Notes: generated by a model not told the origin, from the sequence alone. 64,000 nucleotides of DNA from Thalassia testudinum (GCA_037157565.1 JAZHRO010000055.1:42129001-42193000); one strand, 5' to 3'. Numbered from the stretch's first letter, positions 10,359 to 23,004 are shown. Program-made: numbers and translations.

Positions 10359-12021
10359 TTAAAATATGGAAAGTTGATTTTTCAAAAGCTTATGACTCTA
10401 TCTCATGGACTTATCTGTGGGATACTTTGAGAAGGCGAGGCTTCCCCTTGAGATGGATTTAGATGGTGAAAAGATGTGTGACCACATCTTCCTTCTCAGT
10501 TCTTGTTAATGGGTGGTCAAATGGATCCTGGATTCAACCATAGCGGGGAGTGAGGCAAGGATGTCCCTTAGCACCCATGCTATTTGATATAACCGTTAAT
10601 TCGTTAGCTGCTTTGGCTTTTAAAGCATATGAAGGTCTTTTGTTTAAAGGATTCACCTCTCAGAAGGATGGCACCTTGATTACCCAATTACTACAATATC
10701 CGAATGATACAACTTTTCTTTTGGAGGGTGGCATGACAGAGCCATCTCATGTTGCATCACTAGTGAGGATTTTTGCAGATATCACAGGTCTAAAAATTAA
10801 CAAAAGAAAGTCCCTGTTGGCGTCATTTTCCATTCCAGAAAGGGATATTCGGGAGATTGTGAATATTTTGGAAACACCAGTTTCAAATTTGCCTATTCAT
10901 TATCTGGGATTGCCCTTGAAAGGGAGAAAACTTGTGGCAATGGATTGGGAGTGTGGTGGATAGATTGACGAAAAAATTCTCCATGGAGTGGTAGACTATT
11001 ATCAAGAGGCAAGTGGCTAGTACTTTTGAAATCAGTACTATCCTCTATACCAGTTTTTTTCCTATTCATTTTTAGGCCGCCAAAGAACATAATTAAAAAA
11101 ACGGATCTTATCCGGAAGAGGTTCTTTTGGAAAGGTGCGGGTCACATCGGGAGATTTGCCCAACTCGTCCCCTAGAAGGAAATTTGTTTACCCAAAAGTG
11201 AAAGAGGCTTGGGAGTGAGACGATCATATGAGTTTAATGCCACACTCTTGCTTAAATGAGTGGTGAAAATTATTTCTAGTAGCCAATCAATGGTCAATAT
11301 GGTTATGGAAGATGCTTATGGGGTGAATATGTATTTGTTGGTGCGAGCATGGCCAAGTAGAGGATCTTCGTCTGTTTGGCAGTCTTTTAGATTGATTCTG
11401 CAGTCTTCAATCACCGATTTCAGAGCAATACTGGGTGATGGGGCTGATTTCAAATTCTGGTTGAATGATTGGACAGGATATGAAAAATTTTCAGAAGTGT
11501 TTCCAAGGGTTTTTCAGCTTGCCAGCAATAGACAAGCAATGGTGGATGAAGTGTGGGATGAACAACATAATGGCTAGGACTTTGGTATGCCGATGGGCCT
11601 TTTTGAGACCACGTTGCAGGAATTTCAGCACATGTTGAGTGTGATTTCATATCTGAAATCGATAAGAAACAGGAGAGATGCTTTCGGCTAGAGAGGGGAG
11701 ATGTTTACAATAAAGAAGGTATATTTACGGTTGATTTCAAGTGAAGGTGGAATGGAAGATATAAATAAAGATTCTAAAAAGATATGGAAATGTAAATTGC
11801 CTTTGAAGATCAAATTATTCCTTTGGTTATTTAGAAGAAAACGGTTGGTGACTAAATGCTTCATCCGAAGGTGGAGGGAGGATATGGATGCCATATGTGA
11901 CTTCTGTGGCAATGCTGAGGAAGATATGGATCATCTCTTCTTACATTGTCCTTTTTCCATGGACATTTGGAGTAGCCTGCGGCTTCAAACAATTGATATT
12001 TCCTACTTTACATCTTTCTAG
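10359..12021 (+). pseudogene. LINE-B ORF2: reverse transcriptase and zf-RVT domain (broken)
   Basis: RT motif 'GVRQGCPLAPMLF' (about 10547-10585). The usual FADD catalytic box appears as 'YPNDTTF' (about 10696). 'LKINKRKS' and 'HYLGLPLKGRKL' follow, the standard order in plant L1 RT. The end 'CDFCGNAEEDMDHLFLHCPF' (about 11898-11955) is the zf-RVT zinc-binding segment. Stops at 10460, 10541 and 10961, among others, inactivate it. Confidence 0.8.
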
Positions 12022-12214
12022 AGATCCATGTGGCTACAATGGAACGGCAAAATCTTCATAAACAAGCATTGCTAGGTCAAAAATGTTGTAACGGAGGTTA
12101 ATTTTTTGTTTGTTTTTTTGCTTCAAAATTTGTAAGTATATTTCTTTAATTTAATACAATTTGTGAATTATTACCGATCTCAAGTAATCTTCTTTTTTTT
12201 CTCTAAAAAAAAAA
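10359..12214 (+). mobile_element. LINE-B: 5'-truncated L1-type LINE
   Basis: Begins inside the reverse transcriptase ('KVDFSKAYDS') and runs through RT and the zf-RVT region to a 3' UTR ending in ten A's (12205-12214). 5' truncation plus a 3' A-tail is the signature of LINE insertion. A clear TSD was not found, and the copia-1 integrase core is absent at this site, so a deletion accompanied or followed the insertion. Confidence 0.8.
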
Positions 12215-12289
12215 CAATCCAGTAAGTCATATTTTCAGTTTTATGTTAGTGTTGATGTTACTTTTTTTAGGGAGTTTCCTTTTTACCCC

Positions 12290-14033
12290 TAGAAAGGGAG
12301 TTCCTCGATTTAGTCGGTGTCACAGGATATCCGCTTCCAATGCCATCTACACCACCTCTAGAGCCCACTAAGCCATTTATATACTATCCACGGACCTTTC
12401 CCCACAAAGAACCTTTTGCAAAGATGGAGGAGCCTCTTTCCACCATCCCAACACATCCTAATTCTACTCGGCCTCCTACTAATTCAGTTGATTCATCTGG
12501 AGATCAAGTACCTCATACTATTGAGGGTGATGACTTGGACCTTCCTATTGCACAATGGAAGGCTTGACAATCGTGTTCTCGCCACTTTATATCACATTAT
12601 ATGTCTACTAATCAATTATCTACATCAGAACAATTACTCCCACTCCCTTGCAGTTGATAGTCATCAAGTACTTCAGTATTATGCAGAGGCTTTTCATGAT
12701 CCTAACTAGACCTAGGCGATGGAAGAAGAGATGTCTACTCTTTAGTCCCAAGGTACATGGGAGCTTATGGATCTACACCTTGGTGCAACAATAGTGGAGT
12801 GTAGATGGATCTTCACTATTAAATATCTCCTAGATGGCTTCATTCAGCACTATTAAAGCAAGGTTGGTTGCCAAAGGATATACTCAAACCTTAGACGTGG
12901 ACTATTTTGAGACCTAGAGGGTTGCACAGTCGAATTCAGTTAGGATTCTATTGTCTATAGCAGTAAATCAGAGGTGGCCTATGCATCAACTAGATATCAA
13001 AAATGCATTCCTATATGAGGATCTTGATAAGGTGCATATGCAACAGTCTCTTGGATTTGTTAGCCAAGGGGAGTGTCACAAGGTCCACAAGCTACACATG
13101 GCGATATATAGGCTAAAACAAAGGCCTAGAGCTTGATTTGACAAATTCAGCATTGCAGTTCAGAGCTTTGGGTTCACTTGATCTACATCTAACCACACTA
13201 TGTTTACCAGGCACACAAGCAAGTTTTGCTATTTTGATTGTATATGTCGATGATATTCTGCTAACAGGGAGTGACATAAAGGGTCTAAAGGAGACCGAGG
13301 CCTTCTCACATGCACAATTTGAAACTAAGGATCTTTGCATGATTAGTTACTTCCTATGCATTGAGATACACCATGTTGATGAAGGAATGGTTCTTTCACA
13401 AAGGAAGTATGTGTTGGACATGCTTCGTGAGGCTGGATTGCTAGGATGCAAACCTCTTGGAATATCACTGGATGCAGCTATTCATTTTGCTATCACTGAT
13501 AGTCCAACCTTAAAGGATGTCACCAAGTATAGAGCTATGGTTGGCAAACTCCTATATCTTATAGTGACGAAGCCAGATATATCATATGTTGTGTGAAGGC
13601 TACATCAATTTATGCAAAAGCCTTGGGAGACTCACTGCGCAAGAGTCCGTCAAGTATTGAGATATTTAAAGAGTTCCCTTGACAAGGGACTATTCTTCCA
13701 AAGACATGGTCACCTAGATGTGTGTGGATACTCAAATGCAGATTATGCCAATGCCCATAAAGACAAATGCTCTACGACAGGATATTGCACCTATATTGGT
13801 GGCAACCTAGTTATATGGAGAAGTAAGCAACAGAATGTCCTCTCTAAATCCAGTGCGGAGTCAGAATATAGGGCCATGGTACACACCACTTGTGAGCTCT
13901 ACTGGATTAAATCCATTCTTCATGACTTTGGTGTAGAGGTTTCTGGTCCTATACCTATGTATTGTGACAACACAGCTATCACATTCCTTGCCAACAATCC
14001 AGTATTCCATAAGAGAATAAGCACATAGAAGAA
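12290..14033 (+). pseudogene. copia-1 linker, reverse transcriptase and start of RNase H (broken)
   Basis: The Pro/Ser/Thr-rich linker ends 'DDLDLPIAQWK' (about 12530-12565). RT blocks 'MHQLDIKNAFLYED' (about 12980) and the YVDD active site (about 13246) follow. RNase H runs from about 13610 with 'GYSNADYANA', 'KCSTTGYCTYIGGN' and 'SAESEYRAM'. The segment ends at the copia-3 insertion. Stops, such as the TGA near 12566 and TAG at 12708, make it nonfunctional. Confidence 0.85.
13912..14033 (+). repeat. RNase H segment present in duplicate in copia-1, copy 1
   Basis: From CATTCTTCATGACTTTGGTG to CACATAGAAG. A second copy starts at 19091 and runs to about 19218 with roughly 10% differences by eye. 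Without copia-3 the two form a head-to-tail tandem duplication of about 150 bp. Confidence 0.75.
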
Positions 14034-14174
14034 TGTTAGCGTATGCACCTGTTGTATGAGGGGCTCTTTGTTATTTCTATTTTTTGCACTGGTGTTGGAC
14101 TGTAACTTTTCTACCTCTTCATTATATGAGAAGAGGTACGGCTCAATAATATCATTATCTCATTTCCTCTAATT
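14034..14174 (+). repeat. copia-3 5' LTR
   Basis: 141 bp, from TGTTAGCGTATGC to CCTCTAATT, with the palindromic CCTCTTCATTATATGAGAAGAGG around the TATA-like core. It carries the promoter and the primer site abuts its end. Confidence 0.88.
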
Positions 14175-14186
14175 TGGTATCGGAGC
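14175..14186 (+). other. copia-3 tRNA primer-binding site
   Basis: TGGTATCGGAGC, one base different from the initiator-Met tRNA complement. Confidence 0.8.
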
Positions 14187-14703
14187 AACGATTCTAAACC
14201 AAGGCTTTAGGTATCATACCCACAAGGCCTCCAAACCCTAGCCATCAAATCCCATCTCTCTCTCTCTCTGCGTCGACGGACCAGCCCCTACGCGACAACG
14301 GCTGCGGCAAGCATGAGGCCCAACGGTGCTGCAGCATGGGTCCAATAGCGCAGTGAGGCACTAATCCAGGTGCTGTGGTGACGCTAGGCAGCACCAATCT
14401 AGGGCGGCAAGGATCTGCGACGAGCACACGACAACGCAGGCGATCAGCGGCGACGCAATCCACGTACGCGTGGTCAGCAACAATTGAGGGGTCCGTAGCC
14501 CTGTTCTAAGGGTTACATCCCTTGTAGCCGCAGGGAGGAGTCTAGGTCCCATTGGGGCCGTCTCGGGTGTCTTCCCCGCACTCAAGTTAAGCCAACGCCC
14601 GTCCAAGGGGGCTTTCTACTGAAGATGCAGATCTGAAACTATACACTTTCAGATCTACTGATGTTTCTTTGAAGGTAGAAGATTGACGCTTGCGGATTGC
14701 GAA

Positions 14704-15569
14704 GATGACTTTAGATCAATTCGAGGTGACATCGAGCTCTCTTTTGTACACCGAGGTACTCAAAAACCCGTTCTTCGGTCCCATCATCAAATTAGATAAG
14801 ACCAACTATCCGCAGTGGTCCCAAACATTCCTTATAACCGTCAAGGGTCATGGGAAAAATCATATTCTTACGGATCCGGAGCCTACAGATAAGACCGGCA
14901 TCAATGCCAACTGGGACAAAGACAACGCCAAGGTTTGTGCATGGCTTATGCAAACTGCTATTCCTCAAATAGGAGATGAGATCATGTATTACTCGACGGC
15001 AAAGATGTGGGAGTCTTTGCGTGAAATGTAATCACACATCAAGAACTCCACGTGTTTTTTAGATCTTTTACGACCTCTTTTACTTGCCTCAGGAGGGATG
15101 CATGCTGTCGCAGTATTACTCCCTCATGAAGGGAATGCTGGAGAGGCATCACTCCTATCTGTTGGCGTGTACCTGTGAGTCCTAGAGGAGTTTTCGGAGA
15201 TAGTTGGCAGTCTCCCTTTTCTTGGCAGGCCTCGGACCCGAATACACGACAACCAGAGATCAAATCATCACCGCTCCTGAGCTTCCTACTCTAGAGGAAG
15301 CCTACAACAAACTTGGCAGAGTAGCAGTGCACACTTATGCTTCTGACTCTGGTGCTCAGACGTCAGCACTAGCTGCGATCCCTAAACGTGGCATGGGCGC
15401 TCCCCTCCCTACACGTGGTCATGGACGTGGACGCTCTTCTAGTACACGTACTCGATCTCCGTGTACCTACTGTGGCAAGATAGGCCACTCTGAGGCTACA
15501 TGCTGGCAGAAGCATGGTAGGCCACCTGTGGCCAATCAAGTAGTTGAGATCACTGGTGGAGCCTCGTAG
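14704..15569 (+). pseudogene. copia-3 gag (broken)
   Basis: Starts at the ATG at 14704. It holds 'IIKLDKTNYPQWSQTF' and 'NWDKDNAKVCAWLMQ', then breaks at the TAA at about 15029. After a damaged middle it resumes 'LPTLEEAYNKLGRVAVHT' (about 15282). An Arg/Gly-rich stretch and an intact CCHC knuckle CTYCGKIGHSEATC (about 15462-15503) follow, then 'KHGRPPVANQ'. Function when intact: RNA packaging. Confidence 0.8.
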
Positions 15570-18500
15570 AGTCCTGATGTCAGTTCTCTCAATACAGAGA
15601 TTGAGAATCTACGACAGCAGATTGCTCAATTAGCCCAGGCATCCTCTTCTCAACCTCCAGACATTGCAGCAATTGCCTCCTCTTCTGAGGCACCTGCGAC
15701 TGATATGTCGTCTCTTTTATCTCCTTGTGATTGGTTGAGTGACTCTGGTACGTCCAAGCACTTGTGTGGCGATAGGAGATCCTTTCTCAGGTAGCACCAG
15801 TTACACCAGCCAAGACTGTACAGGTGGCAGATGGGAGACACTCGCCACTTGTTGGCAAAGGAGATGTCTTTATCTCTGACCTTGCAACTGACAAATGTTT
15901 TCTATGTGCTTGATTTTCCATTGAGTTGTTGTCTGTTAGCAGTATTACCAGATATCTGAACTGTTAAGCTATATTTGATGCATCTTCTTATGTCATGCAG
16001 GACAAGCTCACTGGGAAAACAATTGGTGGAAGACGTGAGGAACAGGGGTTGTACCGTCTAAGTCGTACTATTGTTGCTGCTTTTGCTACCTAGGGCTTGG
16101 TTCTACTGGATCCCCTCTCCAGTGGCACCACCGCCTTGGTCACCAACCTATTAATCGCCTCAAACGAGTTCTATCGCACATACCCTCCACTACTGCTCTC
16201 ACATGTGATGCCTGTCAGCTGGGCAAGCACCACAGGACCAATTTTTCCACATCTGCTTTTGTTTCCTCAGTTGCTATGTTTGATCTGGTTCACATGGATA
16301 TTTGGGGTCATAGCGTACTCCTGATCGACTTAGGAACAAATATTATCTGGAGTTGGTGAATGATTTTTCCCATCTTTCTTGGCTGTTTCATTTGAAAAAT
16401 AAGTCCAATGTTGGACAGATTGTTGAAAATCATGTCAAAGAAATAAAAACTCAACATTCATGTTTTGTGAAGCGTTTTCGATCTAATAATGCCTTAGAAC
16501 TTTGTACCACTCGGTTGCGTACTTTCTTTTCCAGTTGTGGCATTATTCATGAGACCATTTGCCCTTACACCTCTCAACAGAATGGTGCTGCTAAAAGGAA
16601 GCACCACTACTTGCTTGATGCTGCTCGTACCTTATTAATCCACCACTTGATCCCATCTCTTTACTGGGGTGACGTTTTGACGGCTTGTTTTCTGATTAAT
16701 CGGATGCATAATGCTGCTTTACACGGGTAGATTCCTTTGCAGGTTATGTATCCCGATAGACCCATGTTTCACGTCACCCCCCGAACCTTTGGTTGTGTTG
16801 CTTTTGTCCATTTATTGAGACTAAGCCGAGATAAATTAGCACCAAGAGAAATTAAGCGTATTTTTCTTGGGTACACTCGGACCCAGAAGGGGTATCGATG
16901 TTTTGATCCGACAACTTCTCAACATTTCATTTCAACAAATGTTACCTTTTATGAGATGATATCATTCTTTTCCACATCTGCAGCTGATTTACTTCTGAGG
17001 GTGATATGGCACCCATGCCATTTACGGAGTTTTCCTGATATTCCCATTCCTACAGTCCCACCACAACCACCATCGGCTACACCACCCTTTCCACATCTAA
17101 CTGACCCGCTTCAAACATAGACCCATCCTCACACTACCTTTCAAGGGGGCCCTCCCTCGCCTCCACTATCAAATTCTCACGTGAGTCCCTTAGACACTGA
17201 CAGTTGTTTGCAACGAGCTGATTACAGGGACAGGACAGGTGATGTGACAAGTGATGATCTGAATCTTCCGATAGCTGTTCGGAAGAAGACACAGACTGAT
17301 GCCACTTACCCAATAGCTGGGACACTTACTACTGATAGTCTGGGCCCTAGGTTTGCAGGCTTGACCGAGGTGTTCGCTGCTACTCAGATCCCAGCGACTC
17401 ACCGTAAGGACATGCTTGACTCGAGATGGCAAGCAGCCATGGAGGACGAAATAGCTGCTCTTAGGAGTCGTGGGACCTGGGAGCTCACTCCACTTCCAAA
17501 TAGGGCTACAATTATCGGTTATCGATAGGTTTTCACAGTGAAGTTCAACCCAGATGGAGGTATCGTCAGATACAAAGCACGCCTCATGGCTAGGGGTTCA
17601 CCCAAACCTATGAGGTGGACTTCTTTGGCACCTTCTCACCAATTGCCAAACTTCCTATAGTATGAGTGTTGGTAGTAGTAGAAATATAACTAGATTGGGG
17701 CCCTTGCATCAACTGGATGTGAAGAATGCATTCCCCTACAATAATCTCCAAGAGGAAGTCTACATGAAGCAGCCACCTAGATTCGAGGTTCAGGGGGAGC
17801 GTATATGTCAATAGCGAAAGGCCATCTAAGGCCTCAAGTAGAGTCCCAGAGCATAGTTCCAGAGGTTGTCTCAAGTTGTGGAGGCAGTTGGATTTAGGAG
17901 ATGGACAATTGATTTCTCTCTTTGTCAGGAGGACTGGACGAGGTACTGTGGTGCTTCTTGTGTATGTTGATGACTTGATTATCATAAGAAATGATGTGCA
18001 GGGTATCACTGAGATTAAGAACATTCTGACGGAGCAATTTGTTATGAAAGATTTGAGGCCTCTACGATTCTTTCTTGGTATTGAGGTTGCCCATACCAAG
18101 AAGGCTGTAGTCCTGTCCCAAGGGAGGAATACGTTGGATATTCTGCAGGAGGTAGGCATGCTTAAGGCCAAGGCAGCCAACATTCTTATGAACCCCAAGA
18201 TGCTACTTTATGATGAGGATGCACAGTTAGTGAACAGCAGATAGTACAAGCAACTTATGGGTGGGTAAGTTGTTGTATCTGACTATCACGAGGTCTAATA
18301 TCTTCTTTACAGTGGGAAAATTGAGTCAGTTCATGGCCAAGCCAACACGACAGCATTGAGATGAAGCATTGATGGTGCTCCGATACATCAAGAAGGCTCC
18401 TAGAAAAGGACTTCTCTTCTCCAAGGGATCTTCTATAACTTTAGTTGGCTACTCTGATGCAGATTACGTTGGATGTCACATGGACCGAAAATCCACTAAG

Positions 18501-18919
18501 GGATTCTGCACCTTTTTGGCAAAGAATCTAATCACATGGAGGAGCAAGAAACAAGGCACCCTTGCTAGGTCGAGTGTCGAGTCTGAGTAAAGGGCCATAG
18601 CTTAGATGACTGCAAAGATGATGTGGATCATATCTCTACTCACTGATTTGGAGATACAATTTTCTAACCCGATGGAGATGCGGTGTAATAACAGAACAGC
18701 TACTTTCATTGCCAACAAGCCAGCTTTTCACGAGAGAATGAAGCATGTAAAGGTTGATTGCAATTATACCAGAGATATTATTCAGAAAGGACTGCTATAT
18801 ACAACACCAGTCACGTTTGTAGAGTAGATTACTAATATATTTACCAAACCCTTAGCCAGATCTTTATTTGATTTGTATGTATCCAAGTTGAGCATGATAG
18901 ATATCTATGTTCCAGCTTA
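15570..18919 (+). pseudogene. copia-3 pol polyprotein (broken)
   Basis: Protease 'SDSGTSKH' (about 15739-15762), pre-integrase finger 'CDACQLGKHH' (about 16207-16236), integrase core 16353-16730. Two integrase catalytic residues are lost: the Asp of SDN is Asn (FRSNNA, about 16468) and the Glu of AAERKH is Lys (AAKRKHH, about 16590). RT has YVDD (about 17963-17974) and RNase H runs 18369-18910. Stops lie at 15567, 17119, 17526 and elsewhere. Confidence 0.85.
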
Positions 18920-18927
18920 GGGGGGAG

Positions 18928-19068
18928 TATTAGCATATGCACCTCTTATATGAAGGACTCTTTGTTATTTCTATTTCTAGCACTGGTACTGTACCGCAAT
19001 TTTTCCACCTCTTCATTATATAAGAAGAGGTAGGGCTCAATAATATCATTATCTCATTTCCTCCAATT
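18928..19068 (+). repeat. copia-3 3' LTR
   Basis: 141 bp, same length as the 5' copy. Its first dinucleotide has mutated from TG to TA. Confidence 0.88.
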
Positions 19069-19393
19069 AAGTAGATTGTCACTTTGCTTGATATGCAGCC
19101 ATTCTTCGTGACTTTGGTGTGGAGGTTTTTGGTCTATACCTATGTAATGTGATAACAAAGCTACCATATTCCTTTCCAACAATCTAGTATTCCATGTGAG
19201 AATAAAGCACATAGAAGTAGATTGTCACTTTGCTTGAGATGTAGTATTGAGTGACAGGATCTCCACACCACACCTCTCCAATGAGGATCAAAATACAGAG
19301 ATCTTTACTAAGGCCTTAGTCAAAAAGAGATTGGAGTATCTTTGTTCCAAGCTGAGTATATCTGATATTTATGCTCTAGCTTGAGAATGAGGG
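19069..19393 (+). pseudogene. copia-1 RNase H end, including duplicate copy 2
   Basis: The first bases complete duplicate copy 1 ('GTAGATTGTCACTTTGCTTG'). Copy 2 follows at 19091-19250. The ordinary RNase H end then reads 'FTKAL' and 'CSKLSISDIYA', with a purine-rich GAGAATGAGGG tract before the LTR. Confidence 0.75.
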
Positions 19394-19530
19394 TAGAGAG
19401 TAATTAGTTATTATTGTCTTCTTTGTAATTTTCTTATTTCTGTTTGGATGACTATAATTTTTCCAATGAATCTCTCTATATAAGAGTCCCGAGGACTTTT
19501 CGAATAAGACAACTCTTTTCACCCAACAAT
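19394..19530 (+). repeat. copia-1 3' LTR
   Basis: Begins right after the purine tract, contains the TATA-like TCTCTCTATATAAGAG (about 19468-19485) and ends near TTTTCACCCAACA. The partner LTR is outside the window, so the ends are approximate. Confidence 0.65.
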
Positions 19531-20120
19531 TACTAACATCTCCAAGTACAAAACATTCATCTTAATGTTATAATATCTCGAAACAGTACGGTTGCCTGTT
19601 ACCACTGATCATTTTCAATACTGTGGTCACTTATAAATTTGTCTGTCTATGTATTCATGTGTGTGTAAAGATTAGAGAAAAGGAAGAGGGACAAAATGGG
19701 GGTCTCATTTCATACATGAGATAACTGCATGTTTAGTGACCCTTTGACCAACGTAGCATGGAATACATGCAAGAAAGAGGCATACGCAATGAATAAAATT
19801 AGCAGAGTGTGCAAACATGGAAGTTCCAACTGCACAACAGATTAAAAACGAAGCATCATGTACTATCTAATATCTTTCATGTAAACAGCTAGTGCTTTCA
19901 TTTAAGAGAATTCACATTTCTATTGCCATTTCATGCTTTGAGTAAAGAGATACGAGCTTTCTAATAATTTTGGCAACATGCTATTTTTCCCCGCGACATC
20001 CATGGCGCATCCGGACTGCAGTACCAAAATAGAGATGCATGAACTGCAGAGGCTGATTCAGGCCAACTTTACTTATGGCATCCCCATCAGAATCTGTGTT
20101 CACTAATCCGAACAATGTCA
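19531..20120. other. No gene seen
   Basis: AT-rich sequence with no convincing reading frame, structural RNA or recognisable repeat. It separates copia-1 from the RTE LINE. Confidence 0.6.
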
Positions 20121-20479
20121 TTCAACAACAACAATCAAGCTTTTTCCCATATTAAGTGAAATCGGCTATATTGATTTTTTGTCTCCACACAGATCGATTT
20201 TCAACCCTTTCAAAACTTAAATTAAAATAATTGAGGTCATTTAATAGTTTCCTTCCAACACTTATTTGATCTTCCTCACCCCTTTTTAGCTGATTCAGCC
20301 TCCAACTTCTCGCATCTCCTAACTGGAGCGTCTAGTGACCTTCTTTATAAATGTCCAAACCACCTTAGACGTATCTCTCTCATTTTATCATCTATCGGTA
20401 CTACCTTAATCATTCTTCTAATAATCTCATTTGAAATACGATCCTTTCTTGTATGACCACACATTCATCTTAACATCTT

Positions 20480-21650
20480 CATTTCTGTCACAGACATCTT
20501 CTATACATACCTATAGTTGATAGCCCAGCATTCAGAACCATACAACATGATTTGTCTTACCGCAGCTCGATAGTATTTTCCTTTGACTTTTAAAGGAACC
20601 CTCTTATCACAGAGAACACCAGGTGCACCCCTCCATTTCAACCACCCTGCATTAATTCTGTGTAACATCTTCATCAATTCCACCATCTTGTTGGAAAATA
20701 AATCCCAAGTACTTAAAAACATCTTTCATCGGAATGCACTCTTCTCCAATTTTTACATCATCCCTTCATTGTTCCCTCTACTACTAAACTTGCATTCCAT
20801 ATACTCAGTCTTCACTCCACTTAGGCGTAATCCTTTATCTTCCAAGGCTTCCCTCCAAAGCTCAAGTTTCTTGTTCACTCCATCTCTTGATTCATCAACC
20901 AACACAATATTATCAGCAAAAAGCATACACCATGACACATCAGCTTGGATATCTTTCGTCAACTCATCCATGACCAAGGCAAAAAGATTAGGACTTAAAG
21001 TCGATCCTTGATGCAGACCAATGATGATATCAAAGTAGTCCGTCAAATCATCATTAGTCTTTACACAAGCTGCAACTCCATAATACATATCCTTTATGAG
21101 GTTGATATAAATAACTTGCAATTATCTCTTCTCCAAAATTCTCCACAAGATATCTCTTGGGATAGAATCATAGACCTTCTCCAAATTAATAAAAATTATC
21201 TGTAAATCCTTCTTCTTGACTTTGTAGGCCTCCATCATACATCTCAAGAGATGTATTACATCAATAATAGACCATCCTGGCATAAAGCCAAACTGATTTT
21301 CAGTTACTACAGAGACTTGCATCACTCTTCTTTCAATTATTCTCTCACAAAATTTCATCATATGACTCATCAATTTAATACCTCTATAGTTGGAATAATC
21401 TTGTATGTCTCCCTTGTTCTTGTATAAATGTACCACAAAACTTTTCCTCCATTCCTCTGGCATCTTCTTGCCTCTCCAAACAGTATTAAATAAATTTGTG
21501 AGCCAAGTTATACCACGTTCTCCCATCACTCTCCAAACATCTATAGGAATATCATCAAACCTAACAACCCTCCCACTTTTTATCATCTTTAAAACCTCCT
21601 CTACTTCTTTTTTTTGTATCATTCGATAATTTACCCGATTCACACAATCT
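20480..21650 (-). pseudogene. RTE LINE reverse transcriptase (broken)
   Basis: Ordered RT blocks: 'FVVHLYKNKGD' and 'YSNYRGIKLM' (about 21430-21360), 'NQFGFMPG' (about 21305), 'INLEKVYDS' (about 21190), '[16 protein letters not shown]' (about 21028-20980). The catalytic box reads FADN (about 20920); the second Asp of FADD is lost. A C-terminal part, '[21 protein letters not shown]', lies near 20600-20525. Frame breaks occur near 21122 and 20750. Confidence 0.82.
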
Positions 21651-22519
21651 TCTGAGTTGGCTAACTCCCCTAAGATGATATCATTTTTTTATTTTTCGTT
21701 AAAAAACTTACGAAAATATCTTATCCATTTTGTCTTTATATCCTCCCTAGCTATAAGCACCCTTCCTTCTTCATCCTTGATGCACCTTACATGTGTAAGG
21801 TCCTTTACTTTTCGCTCTCTTGCTTTAGCTAACTTGAAGATACCTTTTTCACATTCTTTAGAATCAAGTTTCTTATAAAAATGCTCTCAAGCTTTTGCTT
21901 CACTAACTACTTTCTTTGCTTCTTTCTTTGTTCATTTGTAGCTTTCCATATTTTTATCGATCTTATCTCGAAATAAGACTTTAAAGCAGGCTCTTTTAAT
22001 TTTAAGCTTCTCATGCAATTCTTCACTCCACCACCAAGCCTCCTTTTGTCCTAGAACACCTCCTTTAGACACGCCTAACGCCTCCTTTGCCTCCTTCCTA
22101 ATACACTTTGCTATATTTAACTACATTTCATCAGCACTACCATCAAGATCGTAAGTTTTTTGCTGAATCATCTTCTCTTTAAATCTCACTTGCACCTTCT
22201 TACGATTCCACCATTTAATTATCAAATTCTTAAACACCAATTTTCTCTTATTTGCCTTCTTCAAATGAACATCCAACACCAAAAGACGATGTTGAGCGGT
22301 TAAACTCTCCCCTGATTAATCTTGCAATCTTTACAAGATAAACAATCTCTTCTTCTCAAAGTAAAATAATCAATCTATGTTCTTGTTAAACCACTTTTAT
22401 AGGTGATCAAATGCTCTTCTCGTTTTTGAAGATATTTGCTATGAAAAGTTCGTAACCATTGCAAAATCAAGGAAAGTCTTCCCTTCTTCATTCCTAACAC
22501 CAAAATCAAGATTTTCATG

Positions 22520-22985
22520 CACTCATGCATACTCTAAAACATCTTTTCCCACATGCCCATTTAAATCTCCACCCAAGAAAATCATTCCTCTCTGTGGGAT
22601 TCCTTGAATTATCATATTAAGCTCCCTCCAAAATTTATTCTTTATTCTTTCCTCCAGACCAACTTGAGGTGTATAAACTGAAATGACATTCAAGATCTCT
22701 TCTTCTAAGACTAATTTCATCAAAATAATTCGATCATCTAATCTCTTAACCTCAACCACACTCTCCTTCAAATCCTTATGATTTATAATGCCCACGTCGT
22801 TTCTACCTTTGTCTCTTCCTGAATACCACGGTTTGAAACATATTCTCTTGATTTCCTTTACTTTTTCCCTAACCCACTTAGTCTTTTGAAGGCAAAGAAT
22901 TTGAATCATTCTCCTTATCATTGTATCCACAATCTCCATGAGCTTGCTAGTCAAAGTGCCAACATTTCAACTACCAAATCTCAAC
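22520..22985 (-). pseudogene. RTE LINE endonuclease region (broken)
   Basis: Reads 'ILCLQKTKWVREK', the LQETKW block of AP-type LINE endonucleases with Glu changed to Lys. 'GRNDVGIINHKD', 'VISVYTPQVG' and 'FLGGDLNGHVGKD' follow. In the LQETKW block the replaced Glu is a metal ligand, so activity would be lost. The stretch 21650-22520 linking this to the RT is too damaged to read continuously. Confidence 0.8.
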
Positions 22986-23004
22986 ATCCTTTGTGACACA
23001 CTTC

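Larger units (their letters stand above)
14034..19068 (+). mobile_element. copia-3: Ty1/copia retrotransposon inside copia-1 RNase H
   Basis: 5' LTR 14034-14174, primer site 14175-14186, gag, pol, polypurine tract GGGGGGAG (18920-18927), 3' LTR 18928-19068. The TSD is AAGAA (14029-14033) versus AAGTA (19069-19073). LTRs differ at roughly one base in eight by eye, so it is old. Its gag and pol are close relatives of copia-2. Confidence 0.9.
1..19530 (+). mobile_element. copia-1: old Ty1/copia retrotransposon, split by three insertions
   Basis: A + strand Ty1/copia element whose 5' LTR lies upstream of the window. Its pieces in order are gag (13-990), protease start (1004-1067), protease/pre-integrase (9939-10358), linker, reverse transcriptase and RNase H (12290-14033), RNase H end (19069-19393) and a 3' LTR from about 19394. 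The gaps are a hAT transposon, an L1 LINE and a second copia element, so this is the oldest layer here. The order protease-integrase-RT-RNase H is diagnostic of copia. Many stops and frameshifts make it inactive. The integrase core is missing. Confidence 0.85.
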
